A stretch of 64,000 nucleotides of DNA, from positions 31,313,075 to 31,377,074 of the forward strand of contig NC_135175.1 of assembly GCF_041146795.1 (NCBI RefSeq), read 5' to 3'. Origin of the DNA: Maylandia zebra. Taxonomy: Eukaryota; Chordata; Actinopteri; Cichliformes; Cichlidae. The notes beneath the pieces were generated by a model. That model made no database searches. It was not told the origin of the DNA and worked only from the letters and a program-made list of their open reading frames with translations. The position numbers and the translations under genes were made by a program. Positions 1 to 12,976 of the stretch are shown piece after piece (the first letter of the stretch is position 1; each line of letters starts with the position of its first letter).

Positions 1-667
1 GACAGTGTTGACTGTGAATATGGCTGCTCAGAATCCATGACATCTAGGCCTCAGTAGGGCCTCAGAACACAGCTAGAGCCAGGGTAGACCCAGATGTGTC
101 TGTTTTTTGTTGTTTTTTAATTTGTAAGTCTTGATTTTGACATAGTTAGTGAAGTTTACTCTGTGCAGTAGAACAACACGTCGTAGTTGCACATAAAAGA
201 TTTCAAAGCCACAATACCTGAAGCTTTTTCAGTCAAAGTCTCATCTTATAGAAACCTTTTAGTTTGTACATACACGGGGTAAAAGGTAAAAGCAGTGTAT
301 TGCATAGTGCTTTTCTGCTCAGTCTGAGCACTCAGAGCATGTTATTTACTACACTTTTTGAATTTGTTCAACTTGTGTGGGTTTTATTGAGCAATATAAA
401 GTTCAATAAAAGGTGAAGTTTTAACAGCTGTTCAATGACTTTGCCTGGCTACACAATACATACTCGAACTGCTGTTCCTGCAGTTTCTCAGGCAGAAACC
501 TGTTAAATGTTCCCAGCTCATTCTAAAAGACAAAAGGCGACTGAGCGTTTGCTGTTAGTGCTCCTCGGTTGTGGAATGACCTCATCGGTGTCTTCTTTTT
601 TAGTCACTGCTAAAGACTTGTTTATGTCATAAGGGTTTTTTGAAAATCTACTTTTTATTTTTGACAT
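1..667. other. Intergenic, no gene recognised; possible poly(A) signal
   Basis: No convincing coding exon is visible on either strand. An AATAAA at 405-410 could end an upstream plus-strand gene outside the window, but nothing else supports this. The block ends at the 5-bp duplication that borders the solo LTR. Confidence 0.3.
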
Positions 668-800
668 TGTTAGGGAAAATATTCTAAAACACTTCTTCAG
701 TAAGGACTCAGAGAAGAGAAAGACACAGAATTCTTGCTAGCAAGGGCAGCTCCCTACTGAGAGACTCGCACTAAGAAACTGCCCCGGTCTTTATTTATAC

Positions 801-838
<38 letters not shown>

Positions 839-1232
839 TGCTGATCAAAGGGTCATGAAAGCACAAAAGGTACATCCTTGGTCAGGAAGAGGGTAATCTC
901 CCCCTCACCCTAGATGGTTCACCCTAGATAACACAGTGAAGAAGTCCAACAGTTCATCTAGACAAAAAGGCACTTAGACTAAAACAGACATAGCTATGTT
1001 AAAACAATAAAACAAGGTACGAACTCTCATGCTCCCAGGACGTGGGGGTGCATTCCTGGAGTGCACACCAAGCCTGCAGCCTGTTAGAGATCACACACAA
1101 TTGATTATATGCCTCTAAGTATACATGGTTGAATATTTCCTAATACAAATAACTACAAGCAGTATTCTACCGTATGCAAACTTATATCACTAAAAGATTA
1201 TACTGACTACTAAATACAATTTTCCATTGACA
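668..1232 (-). mobile_element. Solo LTR with 5-bp target-site duplication
   Basis: The segment begins TGTTA and ends TGACA, the TG...CA ends of an LTR, and GACAT flanks it on both sides (663-667 and 1233-1237). Read on the minus strand it has a TATA/poly(A)-like TATAAATAAAG near 790-800 and ends ...CCCTAACA, so the LTR is probably antisense. A (GT)n tract lies at about 805-836. No internal coding region remains, as expected after recombination between two LTRs. The distal sequence (about 1108-1135) resembles the LTR at 45489-46135, so both probably belong to one family. Confidence 0.75.
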
Positions 1233-1237
1233 GACAT

Positions 1238-3322
1238 TCTCAACCAAAGTCCATCTTATTCTTTTAATGTACTGTTTTAAAATGTAGTTAAGTTATTAAT
1301 CACAGTGGAGTCAAAGCGTGGTTTTGTTCTTTGTCTTATTTTGACCTTACACCTGTGTCTTGCGTGTCCTATCTTTACCCGTATGTAAACTGTTCTAGTT
1401 TGTTCTTTTGTTCTCCGTTTCTGGGAAGCACTTTGTACTGCTGTTTCTTTTAATTGTTATATAAATACATTTTGCTATTAGTGTTCAGAAGTGCAAATAT
1501 ATACAAAAGCCTGCTGATAAAGACCATGAGATGTGGAAAAAGCGTGAAAATTAAAGCTATAACTGACAAAAGTATAGTTTGAATGTTTCTGATATACACG
1601 TGCATTCCATGTGCAAGAGTAATTCCTCTTTTAAGGTTAAACAGTGTCTCATGGAACCATGACTGTTTCCTTTTTTCGTTTATTATGGCAACCGTGGGTG
1701 CTACAAATAGCTGGTTAGTCAGTCTCTGAGGGCTATTCTTAGCACGTCTCTGATCATGCCCATGAGTTTGGGTGATTCCCCTGCTGTTTCTCACATGTGG
1801 CACCAAGAATAGTTTGTCTATGCTGAAATAATTAATCGAGCATTCATTAAGATAATTTGTGTTGTATTGTTGTATTATTTAAGTCTTTCTGTTTTAACAT
1901 CACAAACCTGTGCAGCAGCTTTTATGAGTCCACATTCTATGTCTACTTGTACAGTTCATAATATCAGCACATGCCTTACAGTGACCACTTGCATCTACTC
2001 AGTTTCAGTTCCTTCAGCTTCAAGTGGAGGATCGTCACTGGTGACTGGGCTGTAACCACAGACTCGGCTGTGGTTACGGCCAAGAGACCGAACAGCAGTC
2101 TTCAGAGGAAGAGCCCTCAGTTGTAATGTCAGTTTTATGAATGAGTTCAAAACGACCAATAAAAACTGACACTGAAAGAAAGAACTATAATGTGGTGGCT
2201 GTCAGTTGAAAGCAAAAGAGGTAACAGAGCTCTGATTACAGACAGCAAAGCATCAAAAGGCCATAATGAATGAAGCTGTTATTAAAGGTTGAGCGATTTT
2301 GCTTTATATTGGTGGACTTTGTTGAGAAATAGTTATATTTTCCAGAGCTTATTTAGTGCTATAGCTTGCTGTATGCATTTTAATAACAGGTCAATTTAGG
2401 AGAAGGCCAGCTGTGAGAGAGAACTAGGTCAGAGGGTGACGGGTTGTTGAACTTATCTTCTCTTCTCATTGCACATTTTTCATCAGTCTGCCTGTGATTT
2501 TTCAGCTACTTACCTATGTCACCTATGTCTGCTGTGCAGGTTTCATCTCCTCCCTTCATTATTACCTGCTCTACTCTACTGTGTTTCACCTACTTAATCT
2601 GTGAATTAACTCACCAAATTGTCTATAAATTTCATAGCAGTCTAGCATTCCTCTTGTGACAGTCGTCTCACAAATTTGACACAGATCAGTTTCCTGGTTT
2701 TTGCATCTTCCCGCTGTTTGTGTGATTGGGTTGTCTTTCCGTTACTTCTAATTTGAGGTGTTATCATAAGATTTGACCTTTTATTACAGTGCTTTCCATA
2801 AAATAGCTCTATGGGCTAATTACCGCTGCCCCAAGATGATTTTTGGTAGTATTTGCATGTGTGCGTGACGTTCTGTCTGTAAACACAATCGTGTGAAAAG
2901 TTGTAAAGGAATTCTTTGTAGGTGTTTAGAGTGGGGTCATGTTAACAAGCCGTTCTAATCTGTCTGGGCCTTCAAGGACAGCTCACTGTTTTATTGGCCG
3001 AAAATTGACAAAATGCCTTATAACTTAGAAACTACGATTCTTACAAGTGTGGCGGTACTTATAGAAAGTACCATATAAAGATCATATCCAATCTGACCTC
3101 TGACCTTTCCTTCAAGGTCATTAGATTCATCTGAATGTTAAAGTGATAATTATACTATATAGAGCTATTTAAAATTATGTTCCTCCTATAAGCATATAAG
3201 AAGGTCAAAGGTCATGGGGATTCTAAAAATCACGCTACCCTGGATGTCTGGATCTCTTTGTCAAGTTCAAATGAGGCCAAACTTTTATAAAATGTCTTTC
3301 TCCATCTCTAAATACATATATA

Positions 3323-3356
<34 letters not shown>

Positions 3357-4160
3357 GATGCTATATATATAGATGCCAGTTACTTCTGGAACTTTTGACT
3401 TTAGTCCATTCAAAACTCTTTTGAGCTTTTTTGTTTACAGATGAAATGACTCATGTTTGCAGATGCAAACAAGAAAAAGAAAGCATGTCCAATTTGCGCC
3501 AAGTTTATGTACGTACATTACGCATATAATGGCAATTGTCTGTATATCTTTTGACTTTTTCAGCCAAAAACATTTGGCTCTAAACTGGAATGTTTAATGA
3601 AGTTGTGCAAACTGTATAAAAACTACAAACTAAATGGAAAGAACAGATACTCTCAGAGAAACATATATTCATCTGCATCTATACTTTCCTGGAGGATTTT
3701 ATTAAAAGTTTAATCCCGATTACCGTATGTGCTTTTATTTGGGGATAAAACCCAAAGGGTTTCTCTTAGTTCTCAGCAGTATTTTCTGTTCCAGCAGAAA
3801 GTTGGGAAACATGTTCTCCTGGTCACAGATATCACCATAAAAGGACAGGAAATTGGAGACTTAGTGATACAAATGGATTAATCTGCCTTGTGTATTTTGG
3901 GATAAACCCAATGAAATGAACATTTTCTATAAACAAATACAGCAGTTTCTGTTTAAACTCACCGATTCATCTGTTTATTTGTTTTAGGCAGGATTCAAGA
4001 AGTTCAGAAAAGGTATTATGATACAGAAACAACAGTAAGAACAGTTACAGTGTGTTCTTATTTCTCTAAAGTTCTTACAAGTTGATTTTCAAGTCTAGCT
4101 TGTATTTTTAGTGCTTTTTCAACCAAAACTCTCATCACTCGAGAGAGCCATTAAGCCATC
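1238..4160. other. Non-coding stretch, no gene seen
   Basis: Open frames are short, have no recognisable domain and no splice-consistent partners. A mixed TA/TG simple repeat lies at about 3313-3371. Nothing else could be supported. Confidence 0.4.
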
Positions 4161-4170
4161 TCTCTTCAAC

Positions 4171-5275
4171 GGCCACTTCATTAGGTACATGTGTTAAGCT
4201 TCTTGTTAATTTTTAATCAGCTCATTATATGACAAAGACTACATTTAGGTATGTAGACATGGTCAGAATTTTCTGCTAACATTTAAACTGAACATCAAAA
4301 TAACGGAAAGGGGAAAGGCTGGTCTGACTACTTCAGAAAGTTCTGATATGTTGGGAGTTTCCTACACAATCATCTCTAGTGTTTACAGAGAACTGTCTAA
4401 AATAGAGAAAATATCCAGTCAGAAACAGTTCTCTTGGTGAACTGCTTCAAGCTGATGGGCAACATTAACTCAAAAACCCACTCATTAGGCTAATGCTTAA
4501 GTTCTGCCGAAGAACATCTCTTAATGCATACAAACCTGACTTTGAAGCAGATGAGCTACAGCAGTTGCTCCTGTCTGCAAAGAACAGGAAAATGAGCATC
4601 TATGTTGCATCAAAGTTGGACAATAAAAGACTGTAAAAATATTTATTGGTTTGATGAGATGACAGGGTCACAATTTTGCAAAAACAGCATGAAAGCATGG
4701 ATCCATCCTGCCTTCTAGCAGCAGGTCAGGCAGTGAAGTAATAGCATGGGGGCTTATCACAGTGGAGCATAATTTAAACACCACAGCCTACCTGAATACT
4801 GAATAGGAGTACTGTTGCTGACCAGCTCTTTATGACCACATTGTGTTGGCTGTAGCTCAGGTGGTAGACCAGGCTGTAGGTTGGTAGTTCAATGGTGGAG
4901 TAGAAATGTGCTACATAAGAACCAGCCCTTTACCATTACATTGGACATCTTCTGATGGCTACTTCCAGCAGGATAACAGACCATATCTCAAAGCTCAAAT
5001 CACTTCAAACTGGTTTCTTGAACATGATAATGAGTTCACTGTACTCCACAATCACCAGATTTCAATCCAAGCGAGCACCTTTGGGATTGCTGTGCTGATT
5101 CACATAATGCATGTGCAGCTGACAAATCTGCAGAAACGTTCTGATACTCACACAACATGACATGCAAATGTTATGAGAAATAAAAATGGACCAAATTCTT
5201 TGAGGAATGTTTCAGGCACCATGTTGAATATGTGACATGAAGAATTAAGACAGCTCTGAAGGCAAAATCTTGAAA
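4171..5275 (+). mobile_element. Decayed Tc1/mariner-like transposon
   Basis: Near 4960-5240 the plus strand translates to scraps of a Tc1-type transposase: QQDN, then a WF.EHDNEF stretch, then IHIMHVQLTNLQ and an EECF...RIKTALKAK tail. These match the last third of a common fish Tc1-like transposase, with many stops and indels. The left end carries a GCCACTTCATTAGGTAC motif typical of such elements. A SINE is nested at 4844-4937. The element is inactive. Confidence 0.6.
4844..4937 (+). mobile_element. Truncated tRNA-derived SINE nested in Tc1 relic
   Basis: A tRNA-like A box (GGCTGTAGCTCAGGTGG) opens the insert, and the sequence interrupts the Tc1-like transposase relic. ACATTG flanks the insert at 4838-4843 and 4938-4943, consistent with a short target-site duplication. 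Related SINEs occur near 14450 and 21690. Confidence 0.6.
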
Positions 5276-5517
5276 ATTAAGTCACTTTGCATGGGAGGAA
5301 TAGTACAAGGTGGACACCAGAGTTCTCAAAAACGATGAGCTCTTGTCTGAGATACTGAAACGGATCTGCACATATATGGATATGATCCAGTCTTTTCTGA
5401 GTGCATGAGTCTTTGTCCTCTGTCTCGTCATTTTGGGTGCATGAGTATTTCCATTCAAAAAATGTTGCGTGACATATATAGTTCCCATATTGTTCCTCTT
5501 TTTGTGTGCAGCTACAG

Positions 5518-5525
5518 TATAAAAG
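5518..5525 (+). promoter_or_regulatory. TATA box of chemokine gene 1
   Basis: TATAAAAG lies 106 bp upstream of the ATG at 5624. The three paralogous genes have TATATAAG at exactly the same 106-bp distance, which supports both the promoter and the start codon. Confidence 0.75.
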
Positions 5526-5623
5526 ATCACCTTCCTCTGGCTCATTTATCCTCAGACTTTTGCAAATCCTGCACAAAGTAACAGAAAGAACAGGAAGCAG
5601 TTTACAGCTGGGACTCTGTCAGC

Positions 5624-7992
5624 ATGAAGATGTGGACGGCCCTCTCTGTCAGCCGCTGGATTTTTCTCCTCAGCCTGTCTGTTGTGATGTTCTTCTCAGC
5701 ATCTCAAGGTAAGCCTGAACTCATGATTGAATGCAGTCTTATGTGCCATGTTAAACCTCTGCAGGTCTCACTGTGCAATGCAAAACAAAAAAAGGAAATA
5801 TGCAGAGAAACAGTCAAAAGTTGTGCTTGTGATCAAAAGCGAGAAGGGTTAAATCTCCTACATTTGAGGTTATTAACAGGAGATCAGTAAATAGTCAGTA
5901 AACTGGACGTAAATAAATACTGAGAGTAGGAATGAAACCAAAGTAAAAATCCCCAAACAGGTAAAATCAAACGGAGAACATTAGTGGTTTTAAAAATAAG
6001 AAAACGGTTGTAAAACCGAGCAGGCTCTGACTGAAATCCCTCATGACTCACTCGAAAGTAAGTTCGGCATTTTGTAGTGCTTTTTAAATTCATACTGAAA
6101 TCAATGTATCCCACAACACCTCTTAAAAAAGCAGTGTACAATCAATGGTAAGTACCCAAGCACTCCAAACCAACATGCAATGGGCTGAAAAAACACAGCT
6201 GCATGAGAGGAATGAAAACAGAGCATCACAACATAAACCACCACAAAGCCTTTTTATGTGATTTGAAAAACACACTCAGCTGGTTTGTTTAACACAAAAA
6301 AGCATCTCACAGCTTTTTTATTTCAGCAAAAATATTTGTCAGTATGTAACTGTGGGATAAAATAATGAGAGTAAAGACTTCCCTCTACAGCAACAAGTAA
6401 GTAGTGAATGAATGCTTAAATTTGGATGTAATAATCTGTGGGTAGGATGACAAATCTGGCAGGGAACAAAGAGCAGTGTGGATAATAGGAAACACGTGCT
6501 ACTGCTCAGGGTGGGGTAGGCAATAACAGAAGGCTGGAAATCAAACAAAGACTGAAAGCAGAACAAACAGGGATAACAGTATGTCGCAATGTAGATACTT
6601 GTGTTGCCACATTTATATGTAGTCTTCTTCAGTATTCGACGTATTTACTTGTATGGCACAGTCATTTTTCTCGAATCAAACACAGTTAACTGTAATTATT
6701 TTGCTAGTTGCTCTATTTTGTGAGCATTTGTTACCTGTTGCGCCTCTAACTATCCACAACATTAAACCTTGAAGATTTAACATGCGCAGACATCAAACAA
6801 TACAACAAAACATGTTATGTGCAGCTTTGCCAAGCAGCTGCGTCTAGGCCTAAAAATAAGGCCAATTTAGAAGTGCCTAAGTGACTCGAAGACAGTCAGA
6901 ATTCTGCACTTGTTAGCATGAGCGCTATTAAAAAGAGTTAGAAATTTGAGACACAGCAATGGTGACTGATTTTAAAGTAAAACTAGTGACCCAAACTGAA
7001 ACAATATCTCATGATTTTAGGAAAATTAACTACTGAATGAGTGTCAAATGAAAGTGTTCGTAGATTAGCCGTCATTTCATACATTTCTTGTCTAGCTGGT
7101 TCGATCAGTACAACAGGAAGCCATCTAACCATCAACCACAGTGAAATGGCTTTACATAAGTGCTTCTACTTTTTAGCGCCTCATTCTGGCCACAGCTGAC
7201 CAAAGAAGAATTCTTGTAATATTGACTAATCTCCTTATTTTTCTCTTTTTCTCTCTTTTTTTGTCTGTGCAGCGGATTCGGTTGTAGGTCTGTCCTGCTG
7301 CCGTAACGTCAGCACCAGGAAGATAGCACGGATCAAATGGTGCTATGAGCAGAAACCACGTGAGGGCTGCAACCACCATGCTTTCTTGTAAGATCATCAT
7401 AATTTAAACACGCTCACGCCACTCACAATGTTTCCATACATGTAAATATTAAATAGCTGTCTCTGGACTTTTTCTCCCCCAACATTTGCCACCGTGGGCT
7501 TCACCGTAAATATAAATAATGTATGAACTTCTTTTCTAAAGTTTAATGTGGTGGGAAGAACTGTTAGTGTGATTCCCACTGTTGATCTTAAATCTAGATA
7601 AGAACAGGGGGAAATAAAGATACAATATTGCTGGGGCAGAGGTGTTACATTCAGTTTCACTGATGGCTACACTGAGAAATGACAATGACATCAAGGTCTA
7701 CCATAGTTTTCCAGTGTATTTTCATGTAATTGAAAATAAATGCTCATTATAGCCTTCTTCTGTGCAATTTGGTTCACATATTCGCCCTCAGCAACTCCAC
7801 AAAACTTTTATAACATCCACCAAGGCAGTTTACCTGTACAGCTTAGCAATGTGAGGAAATTAGATTAGATTAGATTAGATAGAACTTTATTAATCCCTCG
7901 GGTGGGTTCCTCTGGGAAATTCGATTTCCAAAAAAGCACAGCACCGACAGAAGTTACAGAGTTACAGAATATTATATATATATATATATAAT

Positions 7993-8029
<37 letters not shown>

Positions 8030-10048
8030 AATACAGAGACAATATAAATAAATTATACGAAGGGGATAAATAGAATAAATAGGAATAAAAATAAAAATAC
8101 AAGTGAATTGCACATTTCAAGTATTGAGTCTATTGCAAATTAAAGCAGCCTAAAGTTTTAAAACTTCGGTTGAACAAACATGCTCTTTCCAGTTCTGTAA
8201 CTTTCTGAAGCTTCTGATTCACATGCATGACTGTGTCTTTGCTGGTAAGTGGAATTAAACCTCAAAAGAAGAAAACAGTAAAAATGAAACTGTTGCGGGC
8301 AAGGTAGACATGCAAGCCGCTCTTCACATTCAGTAAAGATGAAGGCTGCACAGTCTGTCACCTCACCTGAAGCTGTCTGTTAGCTAGATTGTTAGCTGCC
8401 TTTCCTGCCTACAGCTAAGCAGGCCAAAATTGTAAAGAGGTAATATAGCTATTACCTGGAGGACCAGATTTGACATTAATATCATAAAGTTTGTAACTGA
8501 CTTTAACTGATGTTTCTGCTCCTAGGATTGCAAACCAGCGCCATAAAGATAAACCGTGGTGTGTCAACCCAAATTCTAAGTGGCTCAAGGACAAAATACA
8601 GAAGGTAACATGAAGCCAGACTGTAGATCTGTGTCTGAACTACCAAAAAAGTGTAAATTAGTGGTTCACCTTGTCATACCACATTAAATGGCTTGTGATT
8701 TTATTTAATTTCAGATAATTATTTGCGTTGAAATCTGAACCAAAGAAAGTCAATTCAGACCAAGGATAGAGGATTAAGGAAAAATGGAACTTTGTCTTAA
8801 TCTACTCATCTACACATGTAATTTATGTACATTATTTATTAGCTCTATTAGTAATGTAAATTAGTACAGCCCTGAAATAGCTGAATATTTCTTTTTTTCT
8901 GCCGCATTTGCACATGTTATCTAGTTATCGCATAGTTTCAGATGCTAGTCACACTGCAGATTTACATTTTACCACTATACGGTTTGTGGTTTGCCTTTTT
9001 ATCTGAGATAGTGTCATCAGTGTACTGCTGGAGAGTGGGCACTCATCAGTTCTTTCACCAAAGTTCAGCTGCTTGTAACAAGCTCGTGTCCTTTCAATCT
9101 AGAGTTCCCATTTAGCTCATCGACTGTTTTTATGATGTCCTTTAGTTGTTTTGAATATCTTAAACCTGCACTCTTTCTAATGGCCAGCAGGGGGCGACCC
9201 ATCTGATTGCAAAAAGACTTCTTGTTGTATAAAAGCTGCTCGTTTCAGGTCATATTGGATAGAACAACAAGCTCAATTTGTAAATTGTGATAATGCTGAG
9301 AATTAGAAAGATGGATATTCAAAATATGCTCTTTGGTTAACAGCTTTACTCATCATGTCCCATTCCAAAACACCACAATCACCATCGTAGCGATGGATCT
9401 AAAACCAATGGGAGACATCACTGTCACAGCTACCATTTAATAATTTAATTCTCCTGTATTTAAACAATATATCAATAAAATTTGGAAGTAGATCATCTCC
9501 TTTTTACATGATCAGTGCGATGTGAAAGATTACTAAATGTAATCTTTAACCTCTAGTCTACATCTGTTGTCAACCACTCAGGTTAAAGGTGTAGAGGAGG
9601 TGTTTGTGAAGACCTCTCATTAAAAGTTGTCAAAGATGAAAATCACAGGGGAAAGTACTTTTAGGAAAGTACTTTCAGATTCGGCCTCAAAAGCTGGTCA
9701 ACCAATAATGTCATCACTTTAATTAGAGATGCCTGTTGAAAGGAAAGCCCCATAAAGTGAAATGTAGGAGGTTCAAACCACTTGTTAATAAGCGCAGCAC
9801 CCACATGTTATCAGGTATGAAGCTGGTGGAAGGTGGTGAGGTGGTGAGTCCCCCCTGCTTGATCCGTGGAAAGCTGGTTTCATGGACCGAGGGAACATTT
9901 ATTAATAAAACGTATTAAAATACTTCTCTGTATGTAATAAACTCGTCTAACTGCATCTTTGCTTTTCCTACATTTGCAGGGAGAATTAAACTGCCCTCAA
10001 GATCTGTCATTATTAAATGAAGTTCCCAACAAGCCAACAACAGCATGA
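5624..10048 (+). CDS. Six-cysteine CC chemokine, CCL27/CCL28-like (gene 1)
   Basis: The gene encodes a secreted chemokine, expected to signal through a G-protein-coupled chemokine receptor. Four exons join in frame: 5624-5708, 7273-7387, 8526-8604 and 9980-10048 (phases 1, 2, 0; all GT-AG), giving 115 residues. Residues 1 to about 28 are a signal peptide with a hydrophobic core (WIFLLSLSVVMFF). The adjacent C37-C38 define the CC class; C61 and C79 are canonical Cys3 and Cys4, and C79 precedes the VNPNSKWLKDKI helix. Two extra cysteines, C52 (eight residues separate it from C61) and C98, match the extra disulfide of CCL28 in relative order. It heads a cluster of three derived paralogues. The family is certain; the CCL27/28 assignment is an inference from cysteine pattern only, and other six-cysteine fish CC chemokines are possible. 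An AATAAA follows at 10193-10198. Confidence 0.88.
7859..8135 (-). repeat. Dispersed fish repeat (LINE/SINE tail) in intron 2 of gene 1
   Basis: A (TAGAT)n run leads into AACTTTATTAATCCCTCGGG and then TA/CA microsatellites. The same sequence recurs at about 63590-63812, so it is a dispersed repeat. Its internal CA and TA runs explain the tyrosine/isoleucine-rich open frame on the minus strand. Confidence 0.65.
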
Positions 10049-10192
10049 AGTAAAACAGCAACGTTTTATCCTGAAATACTATTTATTTCTTTTACATACA
10101 TATCTATTTAAAATACAAGATATTTTTTTTAAGTAACTGGAAAAATGATCATTGTGGTGGCATTATTTTATTAAGTTGTTGTACATTTCAAC

Positions 10193-10198
10193 AATAAA
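10193..10198 (+). terminator. Poly(A) signal of chemokine gene 1
   Basis: AATAAA lies 145 bp after the stop codon of gene 1, followed by GT-rich sequence (about 10225-10260) typical of a cleavage region. Confidence 0.6.
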
Positions 10199-11113
10199 AG
10201 TGTCTTTTTGCATGTTAAAAGGAAAATGTGTCTGTTTGGCATCTCTCTTGTTTGTGTGTGATGGCTGTGCTGACAGAACTTCTGGGTTGATTCAGTTTGA
10301 TGTGTAAAACAGCAGCATTTAGAACAAATATATGACAAGCAGACACATTAATTTAAACAGGTGCAAACTTATTGTCCATGTATCTAACTGGGATGTGCAT
10401 GACTCGTCGATTATACATAAACATGTTGTTACTAGTCGAGATTCATCAACCCAGGCAATGTTATTGCCATCTCCAGTTATACAGTTTTGGAGCCTGTGAG
10501 TGTTTATACACATGTGTGGAGTAAACTCCTAATGTCCACACAGGATAATTTGCTTGATGATGAATGATGCCCTGTACTCTTTAGTGAGCTCTCATTTCAT
10601 CCAGATGCCGAAGTTCATTGAAGGTAGCATGTTTTTGACCTTACAGCACACCCTGACAACTTTTGTTTTATTAAGATTAATACTACCAAACAAGCAAATC
10701 ATAGAGAGCAAAAGTCAATGAAAGAAGAAAAAACATCTGACTTGGCTCATCAGTGTCAGTTACATTGTTTCCTCTGTTTTAGTCTTGTATATGAAGTAGG
10801 CCATTTTCTTCTCAGAAGGGAAGTTTGATTTCCCAGCATCTGTGCAGCTTTCTTGGTATATTAGCAGCAGCCAGCGTCTCCTCACAGATGGTACCGATAT
10901 TGCAATTATAAATATGTTATTAAACAACACATATGCAATTACTTCACAGCAGCTTACTTAGGAACTACTACTCTAAAATGCCCCTTTTGTGTGATGACAT
11001 ATAGTCCATAAATAGACGACATATAGTCCATTTATAATAGATATTATCAGGTATAAAATCATAACAGAAACTTATTAACCTGGAATAAACTATATGACAA
11101 ACCTCAACACAGT

Positions 11114-11311
11114 AGGAAGGAAGCTACCCACCACACAACTCTGTGGGAGTTTATTTTTGTGTAAATACATCACCAAACAGCCCCTAATTCAGTGACAAGC
11201 TACAGTATATAAGATGAGCTGCTGTCACACTTTGACAAGTTCATCAGCTGGTAACAAACCTGTTCACCGCTCAGATCCAGACTCAGATTTGGTGCCTTTC
11301 AGCGTCTCAAC
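11114..11311 (+). promoter_or_regulatory. Promoter and 5'UTR of chemokine gene 2 (TATA 11206-11213)
   Basis: TATATAAG sits 106 bp before the ATG. The flanking block, including CACCAAACAGCCCCTAATTC upstream and TTTGACAAGTTCATCAGCTG downstream, is almost identical before genes 3 and 4. The three genes therefore share one duplicated promoter and probably similar expression. Confidence 0.75.
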
Positions 11312-12601
11312 ATGTGTTCGAGTCTCTCCACCAGCCGCCTGATTCTTCTGATCTCCCTGAGTGTGGTGATGCTCATCTCTGTATCAGGTACAGTTTTTAT
11401 TTCTGGAGTTTGTTTTGTTGTCATAGTTCTGTAACAACAGCTAAAAGTCTGTTTCTCAACATGGTTATAAATCTATCTGGTCTTAATGCAACTTACTACC
11501 TGATAACTAATAGTGTCTAAAGAGACTAAAGCTAGCACAGACTGTAGCAGAGCAGGTGTTTCTGGACAAATTATAACTGACTAAAAGAGGGTTTGGGGTT
11601 TTTTTTGGGAGCCACTCTGGACCAATTTAAAACACGACTTCTAGATATGTACCACTGATAAAAGACAGGTGTATTTTTTTCAGTAATGTGATTTTTCATA
11701 TTACACATAATAACTGGATCAGTAAATTATTTATACAACATCTGAAAGCTCAGTTTATTTCATTCTCCATGATATCTGAAAGGCCCTGAAAAATAATGAC
11801 AATGTGTGTGATGATGTGCTGCAGGGGCTGACCACGTGGTAAATGACTGCTATAAAGATCATTCTAAGCAAAATGCAAGAACCACGTTTACACCTCAATG
11901 GGCAAAAAACATCAACAGCTGCGTTGAAGACAACAGACCAGGCTGCCTTCATGGCTATGAGTAAGTAGAACTTCTTCTAAATTCACTTAAACCAAATAAA
12001 ATGTAGAAATTAATTCTTGATTAAAAATCTACAAACACAACAATGAAAATGAGATTTGCACTGAAACCTTGATGTAGCAGATAAATGTTCCCCTCTCTAA
12101 CATACAGCACTACTGTTTGCTCTGTGATTGTTTCTAATGTGGTGACGTTGGGGAATCTGTGAGTTTGTGCTTATGAGCTTGGAGGAAACCTGAGCTGTTC
12201 TCTCACAGCATAATGCAAAATGGACCCTGCACATGTTCAGTTAACAATAAAGTGAAAATGTCCAATCCTTTGATTTGTCTTCCTGTCTCTAAACTTCTTT
12301 CTTTATTCTTTTATTTTTTCTTCCAGAGTCAAAACAAGTGGAAATAGAACATTTTTCCTCAGACCAAACACCGAGTGGCTTAAAAGGAAAATAAATGAGG
12401 TGAGAAACAAATTATTTATAAAAATGTGGACACAAAGTTTAGAAAAACCAGCAGTGACTTTCTATCAAAAGTGTAATATAGGTTATAAAAAGACACTGTG
12501 TATATCTGTCTAATGGTGCTTCTCGTTTTTCTTTTCATGTCACCTTCTCTCTTTCACCACCACAGGGAACTCTGCTGTGTCCTCCAGCGATTTCTAAATG
12601 A
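11312..12601 (+). CDS. Chemokine-like secreted protein, 4 cysteines (gene 2)
   Basis: Exons 11312-11387, 11825-11960, 12327-12399 and 12566-12601 join in frame (phases 1, 2, 0) to give 106 residues. A 26-residue signal peptide (RLILLISLSVVMLI core) precedes the mature domain. Only C34 remains of the CC pair, followed by Y35. C58 corresponds to the extra Cys of gene 1, C66 to canonical Cys3 and C100 to the second extra Cys. Canonical Cys4 is replaced by Phe81 in TFFLRPNTEWLKRK, aligned with PWCVNPNSKWLKDK in gene 1. The C-terminal helix and WLK motif persist, so the fold is probably kept by C34-C66 and C58-C100. One entire canonical bridge is absent. It is not an XC chemokine, which keeps Cys2 and Cys4. 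Receptor binding is unknown. All splice sites are canonical and a poly(A) signal follows, so the gene looks functional. Confidence 0.85.
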
Positions 12602-12830
12602 AGATGATGGAAACGATGAAGCAAAGTAAAGCAGCAAATGGAAACAGTTCTGCAGATTTATGATTTCACACTTTTACAGAAATATTTGTTAAGAAATGTT
12701 GATTATTGTTTGTAAATTATAGATAGAAATTAAAAACCACTTTTGTTTTCATATTTAGTAAAAATGTCATTAAATATGAATGTTCGATTTTTTCTTATTC
12801 TATCTTCAAGCTGTGAACAAAGACAAAATC

Positions 12831-12836
12831 AATAAA
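12831..12836 (+). terminator. Poly(A) signal of chemokine gene 2
   Basis: AATAAA within ATCAATAAAAGCC, 230 bp after the stop. The same 13-base context is found after genes 3 and 4 at similar distances. Confidence 0.65.
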
Positions 12837-12976
12837 AGCCTTTGAAACTGCATTCTTTAATGGTCTGTGTGATCATTTACTAATTACTGTAAAAAAAAAA
12901 GTAACTAATGAGATATCACAGCTGTGAGGTGCTGCATGTGAGATGCGAATAAAATGTAGATGTATATAAAATTAAA

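Noticed and set aside
5277-5576. Minus-strand open frames upstream of gene 1
   Set aside because: They overlap the gene 1 promoter and 5' flank, have no recognisable domain and no splice partners.
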